Shown here piece by piece: positions 53,632-61,449 of a stretch of DNA of 64,000 bases. Source of the DNA: Enorma burkinafasonensis (GTDB lineage Bacteria; Actinomycetota; Coriobacteriia; Coriobacteriales; Coriobacteriaceae); the NCBI RefSeq assembly GCF_902150035.1, contig NZ_LR597504.1, forward strand, positions 104,655-168,654. Reading direction: 5' to 3'. A program made the translations under genes and the position numbers. Below the pieces are notes generated by a model. The model was not told where the DNA came from. It worked only from the letters and a program-made list of their open reading frames with translations, and ran no database searches. Position 1 is the stretch's first letter, and each line of letters opens with the position of its first letter.

Positions 53632-56397
53632 TTGAGAAGAAAAGGCCTGGGGGTGCTCGCGGCGTTCGGCATGCTGTTCGCGCTGCTCCTCACATGGACA
53701 ACACCGGCGTATGCTGTAGATTACGCTGCTCGTATTGGCGACACGTCTTATGAGACGCTTGGGGCGGCGGTAGACGAGGCGAACAAGGACACTTCGGGCG
53801 AGCCTGTTACCATCGAGCTCCTGAAAAGCGTCAATCTGGATAAACGCATCGCGATTTCCGCAAATGTAAATGTAGAAATCATTGCGGCGGAGGGCGCGGG
53901 CGATATCAGCGTGACCGACACATCACGGTATGGCATTACGCCGTCAACAAGTTCTCAGCTGAGGGTTGAGGGTATCACGTTCATAACGAACGGACAGATG
54001 TATCTCAACGGTCTCCACGGCTACCTTGAGTTTAAGGACTGCTCAGTAGCGATGGACGGGGAGAACTATCAGTTTAATGGAGACGGGTATTATTGCAGCG
54101 CTATTGCAGCCGAGCAGCCCTCGACGTTTGTGATCGACGGAACGACGCTGACGGTGATGAATTATCCATCTACGGGCAGCGCGATTCGCTGGAATGGTAC
54201 GACGGGCGACACCGGTTACGGCATCGACATCGTAAACGAATCGATAGTTGAGCTGAGCGCGTGCTACTCGGGTTTCACTGGAACGAATGACATTGCGATT
54301 GATAACAGCACCGTAAAAGTGTTCAACAATCGCGGTAACGGTTCTAACGGATCGAATTTCGACATCACTTCTGGATCGACCGTGGAGTTTTACGGGAACG
54401 GCTCGCATGGCCTGTCCGCGGGATACCTAAACGTCGATGCTTCGAACGTCTCTTCTCACGATAACGGCTATATTGGCATTGCAGTCATAAGCGACATGAC
54501 AATCACCAATCGATCGGTTGTTACGGTTGCCGGCAATTGTAAGGATAGTTTGGGCTATGCAGCCGTTCGTCTCTACGAAGAGGGCGAGCGCACGATTGAC
54601 GGTACGAGTGAGCTTACGATCAAGGACAATTTCAATACCGGTTTGTATATTAGGAAAGGAAGCCTCAACGTTAGCGATGGGGCGACTTTTGTCATTACGG
54701 GCAATACCGTAACTAATGACCTGCTGGATGGTTATGGTGGCGGACTGTATATCGGATATGGAGAGAACTACAATCCGACTGTGTCGCTTCCCGATGATGC
54801 GGTCATATGCAACAATCATGCGACCGTGGCGGGCGACGATATCTATATTTCCAAAGGGATCGATGCGGGCCCGGCGTTAACGTTCTTCCCCGTCGGCTCC
54901 GGTTGGGTGCTTGATGGCACCCCCGACTGCACCGATCCCATCACGGGTTGGTATGACGACAGCGAGGGAGCCCGCTGGGCTGCCCATAGCGCTGACTACT
55001 CCGGTATCCATGTCGTGGAGCAGGAAGTCAACGGAACGGTCACGCTCAACGGCCTCCACGCCCTCAAGGCCGCCCATGGCCTTGGCTCCGTGGCGGTCGA
55101 CCCTGCCGACATCACCGTCTACATGGGTGGTGACCAGGGCTACGAGGGCGTCATCACCGATGAGGACGATGGCAGATACGACGCGAGCAACTCGCTCCCT
55201 GAGCCGGGCTTCTACTTCGTCCTTCCCGATGAGATCAACCAGGCATTTGACGACGCCGGCATCGCCGAGGTGGGCGAAGCTGCCGACCTTTCGAACTACA
55301 TGACCATCTACACCCATGGTTACAACGGCGCGACCGGCGAGCTCCATTGGAAGCTTGTGAAGTACGGCGCAACCAATTCCAGCGCGTACGGTCAGTTCAT
55401 CTACCGCATCGTGCCCAATCCTACCCCGGGTCAGGAACCCGTGCCCGTGCGTCTGCAGTTCACATCCGAGGACGGCAGCACGACCTTCACCAACGACACC
55501 TTCGATCCCGCCCAGGCAGGCGCTCTGCATCAGCAGTACACGATGAGGCTCTACACCGAGCTCGTCGATGCGAACCAGGTCGTCTTCGAGGTGAATATCA
55601 ACGGCACGAAGTACTACAACACGATGGAGCTCCAGGAGGGCGTACTCGACGTCCGCTATGTCACGGGCGACCAGGACGACGTGGTGACCGATGTGGTCAA
55701 CTCCGAGGAAGAGCTCGCTGCGGCCCGCGTCGATAACCCCGACAAGGCATATGCGGTCATGCCGGATGGTACGACCTACTACATCAACGAGAGCCAGGTT
55801 GACGTGACCGACTCCGCCGCACCGTCGCTTCTGTTCGACGACCTTGCGGACAGCGATGACACCGGTGTTGCGGTCGATCATCCTCAGCAGCTCGCCAACC
55901 GCGCGCTCGACGTGATCACCGAGACAGGCGCCAGCTTCGAGCATCCGTGGTACCAGGCCAAGTATCTCGATTTGGTGGACGCCAACAACGGTAACGTGTA
56001 CCTCACGGCTAACCATCCCGTGACCGTGTATTGGCCGTACCCCGCGGGCACCGACCAGAACACCGAGTTCCATCTGGTGCATTTCGCCGACCTCGACCGC
56101 GACATGAACAACGGCGAGCTTTCCGGCCAGATCGAGAGCTCGTCCGCTGCATACGTCGAGGTAGAGAATACCGAGCATGGTATCCGCTTCACTACCGACG
56201 GCTTCTCGCCGTTCGTGCTCATGTGGGAAGGCGAGGGCGATGGCCCGGCTGAGCCTCCGGTGAATGCGGAGCCCCCGGCGTCCGGCACACTGACTGCGAC
56301 GGGAGATAACTCGCGCATCGTCATGGCAGCGCTTGCCGCTGCTGGCGGTAGCTGCATCGCGGCTGCCTACGTGCTGCGCAAGAGGAAGGCCCAGTAG
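53632..56397 (+). CDS. Secreted surface protein with LTATGD cell-wall anchor
   Basis: Cell-surface protein of unknown ligand. 921 residues from a TTG start with a GAAGGGGTGA ribosome site. Signal peptide: residues 1-28 (RRKGLGVLAAFGMLFALLLTW...TPAYA), cleaved before V29. Residues about 30-420 look like a right-handed beta-helix of short repeated strands (RIGDTSYETLGAAVDEAN, then many I/V/N/G/T-rich turns), with low GC. From about 420 the sequence becomes high-GC and different in style, with KYYNTMELQEG and DDVVTDVVNSEEELAA. The end is LTATGD (56290-56307), a hydrophobic helix and RKRKAQ. The GC break suggests a mosaic. The next gene follows three bases later. Confidence 0.85.
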   Translation: MRRKGLGVLAAFGMLFALLLTWTTPAYAVDYAARIGDTSYETLGAAVDEANKDTSGEPVTIELLKSVNLDKRIAISANVNVEIIAAEGAGDISVTDTSRYGITPSTSSQLRVEGITFITNGQMYLNGLHGYLEFKDCSVAMDGENYQFNGDGYYCSAIAAEQPSTFVIDGTTLTVMNYPSTGSAIRWNGTTGDTGYGIDIVNESIVELSACYSGFTGTNDIAIDNSTVKVFNNRGNGSNGSNFDITSGSTVEFYGNGSHGLSAGYLNVDASNVSSHDNGYIGIAVISDMTITNRSVVTVAGNCKDSLGYAAVRLYEEGERTIDGTSELTIKDNFNTGLYIRKGSLNVSDGATFVITGNTVTNDLLDGYGGGLYIGYGENYNPTVSLPDDAVICNNHATVAGDDIYISKGIDAGPALTFFPVGSGWVLDGTPDCTDPITGWYDDSEGARWAAHSADYSGIHVVEQEVNGTVTLNGLHALKAAHGLGSVAVDPADITVYMGGDQGYEGVITDEDDGRYDASNSLPEPGFYFVLPDEINQAFDDAGIAEVGEAADLSNYMTIYTHGYNGATGELHWKLVKYGATNSSAYGQFIYRIVPNPTPGQEPVPVRLQFTSEDGSTTFTNDTFDPAQAGALHQQYTMRLYTELVDANQVVFEVNINGTKYYNTMELQEGVLDVRYVTGDQDDVVTDVVNSEEELAAARVDNPDKAYAVMPDGTTYYINESQVDVTDSAAPSLLFDDLADSDDTGVAVDHPQQLANRALDVITETGASFEHPWYQAKYLDLVDANNGNVYLTANHPVTVYWPYPAGTDQNTEFHLVHFADLDRDMNNGELSGQIESSSAAYVEVENTEHGIRFTTDGFSPFVLMWEGEGDGPAEPPVNAEPPASGTLTATGDNSRIVMAALAAAGGSCIAAAYVLRKRKAQ

Positions 56398-56400
56398 CCT

Positions 56401-56754
56401 ATGGCAAGGACGGGCGCGGATATCTCTCTCGAGGGCGTGAGCTCGCGCATCAACGGCCGCCATGCTTTCGTGCATGAGCGCGTCCTGGAGCTCATCGTGC
56501 GGGAGACCGAGCAGAACGGTTCGGTGAACTTCCGCAAGAGCGAGCTCGTGGAGCGGCTGGGCTGCTGCGAGCGGACGATCGACCGGTCGCTCACGCGCCT
56601 TCGCCGCGAGGGCTTGGTGACCTCCACGCCCGCCTTCAACGAGAACGGGGCGCAGCTGGGTAATACCTACAGCGCCACCGAGGCCGGGAAGGTCCATGCT
56701 CGGTGTTTCACGGCCGAGAAGGCACCGCGGCGCGCAAAGAGCGCCAACGTCTGA
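56401..56754 (+). CDS. Small winged-helix DNA-binding protein
   Basis: Likely transcription regulator, 117 residues. The winged helix spans about residues 22-85: HERVLELIVRETEQNGSVNFRKSELVERLGCCERTIDRSLTRLRREGLV. Recognition helix ERTIDRSLTRL and a short wing fit a MarR/ArsR-like or DUF-type fold, but no effector domain is present. It starts three bases after the surface-protein stop, so the two are co-transcribed and it may control that gene or the recombinase. No clear ribosome site is seen apart from GCCCAG near the upstream stop. Confidence 0.72.
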   Translation: MARTGADISLEGVSSRINGRHAFVHERVLELIVRETEQNGSVNFRKSELVERLGCCERTIDRSLTRLRREGLVTSTPAFNENGAQLGNTYSATEAGKVHARCFTAEKAPRRAKSANV

Positions 56755-56788
56755 GTTGCCAATCTGGCACAGCGGAAACGCAGCAATC

Positions 56789-56830
56789 GGGCGGCGGGCA
56801 TCCATCGCGGGTGCTCGCCGCCCGTTCTTG
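56789..56830 (+). terminator. Terminator after the winged-helix gene
   Basis: Fifteen-base stem GGGCGGCGGGCATCC / GGGTGCTCGCCGCCC with two wobble pairs and a five-base loop, followed by GTTCTTG. Confidence 0.75.
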
Positions 56831-56985
56831 TGTCGCGAAGTCTCATAGATTATTCAGTCATATCATGCGCGTGAGCGAGCTCGTCCTCGTTTTGATTGAT
56901 AGGGGGGCGAGTCCGATGGCTGTTGCTCTGATCGACCCTTGTTAACAATTATGGCTTAAAACTGTCCAAACGGCGCCTTATAGGG

Positions 56986-56991
56986 TATACT
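56986..56991 (+). promoter_or_regulatory. Candidate -10 box of the amino-acid ABC operon
   Basis: TATACT at 56986-56991, with TGTCCA at 56963-56968 as a weak -35 box 17 bases upstream. It would give a leader of about 210 bases. Confidence 0.45.
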
Positions 56992-57204
56992 GCCATCCAA
57001 CCAACTGGGGTTTCTTTGGCTAGCAGTGAGAACTCCTGGGTAAACGGTTTGTATCGCTTGGGTTTCGGGTTCGTTGCATCTTCAGAGCCAAAGCGTTCAC
57101 GGCAGGGTGAAACCGTACAATTGTGCTAATCGTATAGCGCGTTTACACACGGGCTCAGGTCCATGCCGCTTACGTGCATGTAAAGAAGGAAGGGGACCTC
57201 GCGC

Positions 57205-57936
57205 ATGGCGAATATGATCGAGATCCGCAATCTCAATAAGTATTTCGGTGACCTTCACGTGCTGAAGGACATCAATCTTACCGTTGAAGCGGGCGAGAAG
57301 CTTGTGATCATCGGACCGTCCGGCTCGGGCAAGTCCACGCTTATCCGCTGCGTCGACTGGCTGGAAGAGCCCACCACGGGCGAGGTCCTCATCGACGGCC
57401 AGCTCGTCACCAAGAAGAACCACCTCGAGATGGCGCGCAAGTACTCATCGATGGTGTTCCAGCAGTTCAACCTGTATCCCAACATGACGGTGCTCGGCAA
57501 CCTCACGCTGGCCCCCATCAAGCTGCAGAAGAAGTCCAAGGAAGAGGCTACCAAGGCAGCCATGGCGGCGCTCAAGCGCGTTGGGCTGGAGCAAAAGGCC
57601 GGCGAATACCCGCAGAACCTCTCCGGCGGTCAGCAGCAGCGCGTGGCCATCGCTCGCGCTATGTGTACCAAGCAGCCCATCATCCTCTTCGACGAGCCCA
57701 CCTCGGCGCTCGATCCCGAGATGATCCAGGAAGTGCTCGACGTCATGATCGAGCTCGCGCATGAGAACATCACCATGATCTGCGTGACGCACGAGATGAA
57801 CTTCGCCAAGCAAGTGGCAGACCGCGTGATCTTCATGGATGACGGCCAGATCCTGGAAGAGGGCACGCCGGAGCACTTCTTCACCAACCCGCAGAACCCG
57901 CGCTGCAAAGACTTCCTCAACAAGATCTTGCACTAG
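57205..57936 (+). CDS. Polar amino-acid ABC transporter ATP-binding protein (GlnQ-like)
   Basis: ATPase of a polar amino-acid importer. 243 residues, normal for GlnQ. Walker A is GPSGSGKST at 37-45, the Q-loop is [17 protein letters not shown], the signature is [14 protein letters not shown], Walker B is [13 protein letters not shown], and the switch histidine is in [10 protein letters not shown]. An AAGGAAGG ribosome site precedes the ATG. First gene of a five-gene operon with the binding protein, two permeases and a kinase-like protein. Confidence 0.94.
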   Translation: MANMIEIRNLNKYFGDLHVLKDINLTVEAGEKLVIIGPSGSGKSTLIRCVDWLEEPTTGEVLIDGQLVTKKNHLEMARKYSSMVFQQFNLYPNMTVLGNLTLAPIKLQKKSKEEATKAAMAALKRVGLEQKAGEYPQNLSGGQQQRVAIARAMCTKQPIILFDEPTSALDPEMIQEVLDVMIELAHENITMICVTHEMNFAKQVADRVIFMDDGQILEEGTPEHFFTNPQNPRCKDFLNKILH

Positions 57937-58010
57937 TTCGTTTTCTTGACGCGCAAGCGTCTGGACGGCGGCCCGCCCGGCGGGCGCCCGAGCCTGAAAG
58001 GGGTTTCATC

Positions 58011-58865
58011 ATGTCCATCTCACGTCGCAACTTCATCAAGATGTTCGGTGCCTCCGCCGCCGTGGCCGGCCTCGGCCTCGCGGGCTGCGGTGGCGACGCG
58101 GGCTCGGGCTCCGCGGCGAGCGCCTCCAAGCTACAGACCATCCGCGACCGCGGCGTGCTCAACTGCGGCGTCAAGGCCGACGTCGTGGGCTACGGCTACA
58201 TGGACACGGCCACGCAGGAGTACGAGGGCCTCGAGATCGACCTGTGCTACCAGATCGCGGCCGCCGTATTCGACATCAGCTACGATGAGGCCAAGGAGCA
58301 GGACAAGTGCGCGTTCACCACGGTGACGCCGAGCACCCGCGGCACGCTCATCGACTCCGGCCAGCTCGACATCGTGGCGGCTACCTACACCATCACGCCC
58401 GAGCGCGAGGAGGACTGGGACTTCTCGACGCCGTACCGCACCGACTCGGTGGGCATCATGGTCAAGAAGGCCAACGGCTGGACCTCGATGGAGGACCTCG
58501 ACGGCGTGACCATCGGCGTCTCCACCGGCTCCACCACCCAGCAGCTCGTCGAGCAGATGATCGCCGACGAGGGCTTCTCCTGCACGCCCGCCTTCCAGGA
58601 GTACCAGTCCTACCCCGAGATCAAGGACGCGCTCGACGCCGGGATGGTCGGCGCGTTCGCTATGGACCGCTCCACGCTCAACACCTACATGGACGATAGC
58701 GTCGAGCTGCTGCAGCCCGAGATCGAGTTCGGCACGCAGGACTACGGCGTGGCGACCGAGAAGGGCTCCGACCTCTCCGAGCTCGTCGACGAGACGGTGA
58801 ACGAGCTGCTCGACAGCGGCTGGATGGACGAGGAGATCGAGCTCTGGCTGGGCGACAACGCCTAA
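58011..58865 (+). CDS. Amino-acid ABC transporter substrate-binding lipoprotein
   Basis: Solute-binding protein of family 3. 284 residues. The N-terminus has twin arginine (SRRNFIKMFG), a hydrophobic core and a lipobox LAGC at 23-26, so it is probably a lipoprotein, perhaps exported by Tat. The mature part opens with IRDRGVLNCGVKADVVGYGY, the arginine-aspartate ligand region is VTPSTRGTLIDSGQLDIVAATYTITPEREEDWDFSTPY, and SVGIMVKK and GVSTGSTTQQLV follow. The ligand is probably glutamine, glutamate or another polar amino acid; this cannot be told from sequence. It follows the ATPase by 74 bases. Confidence 0.92.
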   Translation: MSISRRNFIKMFGASAAVAGLGLAGCGGDAGSGSAASASKLQTIRDRGVLNCGVKADVVGYGYMDTATQEYEGLEIDLCYQIAAAVFDISYDEAKEQDKCAFTTVTPSTRGTLIDSGQLDIVAATYTITPEREEDWDFSTPYRTDSVGIMVKKANGWTSMEDLDGVTIGVSTGSTTQQLVEQMIADEGFSCTPAFQEYQSYPEIKDALDAGMVGAFAMDRSTLNTYMDDSVELLQPEIEFGTQDYGVATEKGSDLSELVDETVNELLDSGWMDEEIELWLGDNA

Positions 58866-58884
58866 CGGGCTCACGGCATGATTC

Positions 58885-58914
58885 GCTGCGGGCGCCGTAT
58901 CCGGTGCCCGCAGC
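58885..58914 (+). other. Intercistronic hairpin after the binding-protein gene
   Basis: Twelve-base stem GCTGCGGGCGCC / GGTGCCCGCAGC (one G-T pair) with a six-base loop, without a T-run. Such hairpins after binding-protein genes often stabilise the upstream part of the mRNA so that the binding protein is made in excess; partial termination is possible. Confidence 0.55.
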
Positions 58915-59034
58915 CTCGATGTCTCAAGGGGAGGGGATATGCCCTGATGTCCCGGCGCGGCCGGGCGTCACCGGCGCATCCTCCCCCGTTGCGACATCGT
59001 ACGGTTTTGAGTTGTTGTAGGGGAAAGGACCGCC

Positions 59035-59781
59035 ATGCTTGAGAGCATCCTCGACCCCAGGCGCTGGCAGATCACCTTCGATTCGATCGACGCGTTCTGG
59101 GACGGCTTCTCGGTCACCTTGCAGGTGGTCGTCTGCGGCCTGGTGCTGGCGCTCGTGCTGGGCACGGTGCTCGGCATCTTCTCGACCACGCGCTCGCGCG
59201 TGCTGCGCGCCATCAGCCGCGTGTACGTCGAGTTCTACCAGAACACGCCGCTACCGGTGCAGGTCATCTTCATGTACCTCATGGGGCCGCAGCTGCTGCA
59301 GATCGTGACGGGCGCGCCCGCGCCGGTGGCGATCCCGCCGGTCGTGCTCGGCTTCGTGGGCGTGGGGCTCTACCACGCCGCCTACGTGTCCGAGGTCATC
59401 CGTACGGGCATCGAGAGCGTGCCGCGCGGCCAGATGGAGGCAGCCAAGAGCCAGGGCTTCACCACGGTGCAGGCGTATGCCTACATCATCCTGCCGCAGA
59501 CCTTCAAGGTGATCTTGCCGCCTTTGTGCAACCAGGCGCTCAACTTGGTCAAGAACAGCTCGGTGCTCGCGCTCGTGGCGGGCGGCGACATAATGTACCG
59601 CTCCAACAGCTTCGTGGGCACCTACGGGTACCTGCAGGGCTATTTCGTGGCGTGTGCGATGTACTTCGTGATCTGCTTCCCGCTGGCGCTGCTCGTCCAG
59701 TATCTCGAGAAGCGCTCCAAGCGCGTGCCCAAGGCCAAGAAGCTCCGCATGCCGGTAGCCGAGACCGCGAAGGAGGCTTAG
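59035..59781 (+). CDS. Amino-acid ABC transporter permease (first)
   Basis: HisM/GlnP-type permease, 248 residues, with five or so hydrophobic segments. The inner-membrane signature is present: VYVEFYQNTPLPVQVIFMYL near residues 60-80, and the EAA loop IRTGIESVPRGQMEAAKSQGFTTVQAYAYIILPQTFKVILPPLCNQ in the C-terminal half. GGGAAAGG precedes ATG 59035. The next gene starts four bases after its stop. Works as a pair with the second permease. Confidence 0.93.
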   Translation: MLESILDPRRWQITFDSIDAFWDGFSVTLQVVVCGLVLALVLGTVLGIFSTTRSRVLRAISRVYVEFYQNTPLPVQVIFMYLMGPQLLQIVTGAPAPVAIPPVVLGFVGVGLYHAAYVSEVIRTGIESVPRGQMEAAKSQGFTTVQAYAYIILPQTFKVILPPLCNQALNLVKNSSVLALVAGGDIMYRSNSFVGTYGYLQGYFVACAMYFVICFPLALLVQYLEKRSKRVPKAKKLRMPVAETAKEA

Positions 59782-59785
59782 AGCC

Positions 59786-60433
59786 ATGGATGCATTCAAC
59801 GCCGCGAACCTGTCGTTCATCATGAGCGGATTCTGGCTCACCATCCGCATCTCGGTGCTCGCCATCATCTTCTCCATCATCTTCGGCACGATCCTCGCCA
59901 TGGTGAAGCAGTACTGCCACGGCAAGCTGTCGATCTTCCGCTGGATCGTGACCGCCTACATCGAGCTCTTCCGCTGCACGCCAAACCTGCTGTGGATCCT
60001 GTTCATCTACTTCACGATGCGCGCGTCGAACTTCGTGGTGTCGGTCGTGGCGTTCACGGTGTTCACCTCGGCGGTCATGGCCGAGATCGTGCGCGGCGGC
60101 TTCAACTCGATCCCCAAGAGCCAGTTCGAGGCCGCGCAGAGCCAGGGCTTCGGCTTCTTCTCGACCATGCGGCTCATCATCCTGCCGCAGACCTTCAAGG
60201 CCATCATTCCGGCGCTCTTCAGCCAGTGCACGACGGTCATCAAGGACTCCTCGTACCTCGCGAGCATCAGCGTGATGGAGCTCATGTTCAACGCGCGCGT
60301 GGTCATGGCGCAGATTCCCAGCCTTGAGTCCAAGCTCCTCATGTACGGGCTGGTCTTCGCGCTATACTTCGTGTTGAACTTCGGCATCTCGCTGATCGTG
60401 CGCGCCTACCAGCGCCGCGTGGTCGCCGCCTAA
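59786..60433 (+). CDS. Amino-acid ABC transporter permease (second)
   Basis: HisQ/GlnP-type permease, 215 residues, with hydrophobic helices and the signature YIELFRCTPNLLWILFIYF plus the EAA loop VRGGFNSIPKSQFEAAQSQGFGFFSTMRLIILPQTFKAIIPALFSQ. It starts four bases after the first permease, with GGAGG inside the end of that gene. Forms a heterodimer with it. Confidence 0.93.
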   Translation: MDAFNAANLSFIMSGFWLTIRISVLAIIFSIIFGTILAMVKQYCHGKLSIFRWIVTAYIELFRCTPNLLWILFIYFTMRASNFVVSVVAFTVFTSAVMAEIVRGGFNSIPKSQFEAAQSQGFGFFSTMRLIILPQTFKAIIPALFSQCTTVIKDSSYLASISVMELMFNARVVMAQIPSLESKLLMYGLVFALYFVLNFGISLIVRAYQRRVVAA

Positions 60434-60446
60434 GGGAGGGTCGCAC

Positions 60447-61199
60447 ATGCGTATCATCAGCATCCCCAAGATCAAGCAGCGCGTGGAGCAGCGCGTGGCC
60501 GCCAAGGACATGGGCCGCGCCGGCCAGCCGGTCGTGATCACCATCGCGCGCGATTTCGGTGCCGAGGGGCACGAGATCGGCAAGATGCTCTCCAACGAGC
60601 TAGGTATCCCGCTCTACGACAACGAGATCCTGGCGCGCTCGAGCCTGCGCACGGATGAGCCGGTCGACCGCATCGCCGCCTACGACGAGCGCCTCGCCGC
60701 CGAGACCGCTGCGTTTCTGCCCGACCGCGTCGACGCGCGCACGCTCTCAGACAAGCTCTTCCAGAAGATGAGCCAGGTCATCCTCGATCTGGGTTCGACC
60801 GAGAGCTGCATCATCGAGGGGCGTCTCTCCGACTACCTGCTGCGCTCGAACCCCAACATGATCGCCGTGCTCGTGACCGCGCCTTTGGACGTGCGCATCG
60901 AGATCGTGCGCAAGAAGCGCGGGCTCGACCGGCGCGCGGGCGCCAAGCTCGTGAAGGAGCAGCAGCGTGCTCGCGAGCAGTTCTACAAGCGCTATTCCGC
61001 GGGCAAGTGGCGCATGGACACGGGCAAGGACATCGTGGTCAACCGCGCCAAGCTGGGGCGCCAGGGCTGCGTCGACGTGATCGCCGCCGCGTACCGGGCG
61101 AAGCTCCGCGAGCTGGGCATTTACGAGGAGGAGGCCGCCCGCGCCGTCGAGGAGGCCGCGGCGAACGCGCCCCTCAAGGCCCGCGCCACGGTGGAGTAG
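60447..61199 (+). CDS. Cytidylate-kinase-like family protein
   Basis: P-loop kinase-like protein of 250 residues. The start of the domain is VVITIARDFGAEGHEIGKMLSNELGIPLYDNEIL (about 28-61), which follows the cytidylate-kinase-like pattern ISRxFGSGGxEIGxxLA rather than a classical GxxxxGK. ESCIIEGRLSDYLLRSNPNMIAVLVTAPLDVRIEIV is the core, and WRMDTGKDIVVNRAKLG the usual closing segment. It differs from true Cmk by the missing CMP insert. It starts 13 bases after the second permease with GGGAGG upstream. Its role in this amino-acid operon is unknown. Confidence 0.72.
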   Translation: MRIISIPKIKQRVEQRVAAKDMGRAGQPVVITIARDFGAEGHEIGKMLSNELGIPLYDNEILARSSLRTDEPVDRIAAYDERLAAETAAFLPDRVDARTLSDKLFQKMSQVILDLGSTESCIIEGRLSDYLLRSNPNMIAVLVTAPLDVRIEIVRKKRGLDRRAGAKLVKEQQRAREQFYKRYSAGKWRMDTGKDIVVNRAKLGRQGCVDVIAAAYRAKLRELGIYEEEAARAVEEAAANAPLKARATVE

Positions 61200-61207
61200 C
61201 TTCTGTC

Positions 61208-61233
61208 GCTAACGACAGGTTGTTGTCGTTAGC
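61208..61233 (+). repeat. Inverted repeat 1 of GCTAACGAC
   Basis: GCTAACGAC (61208-61216) and GTCGTTAGC (61225-61233), perfect nine-base arms with an eight-base spacer. First of three inverted repeats with the same core. Confidence 0.8.
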
Positions 61234-61250
61234 CGCCCCCCAAAAAACTT

Positions 61251-61284
61251 CTAACGACAAGTTAAGCGCTTAAAGTGTCGTTAG
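61251..61284 (+). repeat. Inverted repeat 2 of CTAACGAC
   Basis: CTAACGAC (61251-61258) and GTCGTTAG (61277-61284) enclose 18 bases that themselves contain the perfect palindrome TTAAGCGCTTAA (61262-61273). Confidence 0.8.
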
Positions 61285-61295
61285 CATGCCGTGAT

Positions 61296-61329
61296 CCACC
61301 CTAACGACGGTAACCTGTCGTTAGGGTGG
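61296..61329 (+). repeat. Inverted repeat 3 of CCACCCTAACGAC
   Basis: CCACCCTAACGAC (61296-61308) and GTCGTTAGGGTGG (61317-61329), perfect thirteen-base arms with an eight-base spacer. The strongest of the three. Confidence 0.85.
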
Positions 61330-61365
61330 CCGCTCATGTGAAATATGAGAGAGTACCTGCAAGAG

Positions 61366-61408
61366 CGCTAAAGAAAGCGGCTCCGAGCGCATTTGCTCGG
61401 AGCCGCTT
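61366..61408 (-). terminator. Terminator of the nfnAB pair
   Basis: Perfect fourteen-base arms AAGCGGCTCCGAGC (61375-61388) and GCTCGGAGCCGCTT (61395-61408) with a six-base loop. On the minus strand the stem is followed by TTTCTTTAG, as expected of a terminator for the gene ending at 61450. Confidence 0.82.
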
Positions 61409-61449
61409 GGCACGTGCCTTGGAAAGGTCCTGCTGAGCCGGGTTAGGCT

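Larger units (their letters stand above)
56755..57204 (+). other. Intergenic region and long leader before the amino-acid ABC operon
   Basis: After the terminator at 56789 this holds TTGTTAACAA (56939-56948, a perfect palindrome), a -10 box at 56986, and about 210 bases of leader to the glnQ-like ATG. In the leader, CTTTGGCT (57014-57021) can pair with AGCCAAAG (57086-57093) around 64 bases. No riboswitch family is recognised. Confidence 0.4.

Noticed and set aside
57095..57110. T-box-like GGCAGGGTGAAACCG in the ABC operon leader
   Set aside because: The T-box core needs TGGN to pair with the tRNA end; here it is TGAA, and no specifier stem or terminator/antiterminator pair is recognisable.
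61208..61329. CRISPR-like array
   Set aside because: The repeats are inverted pairs with palindromic spacers of uneven length, not direct repeats with unique spacers, and no cas genes are near.
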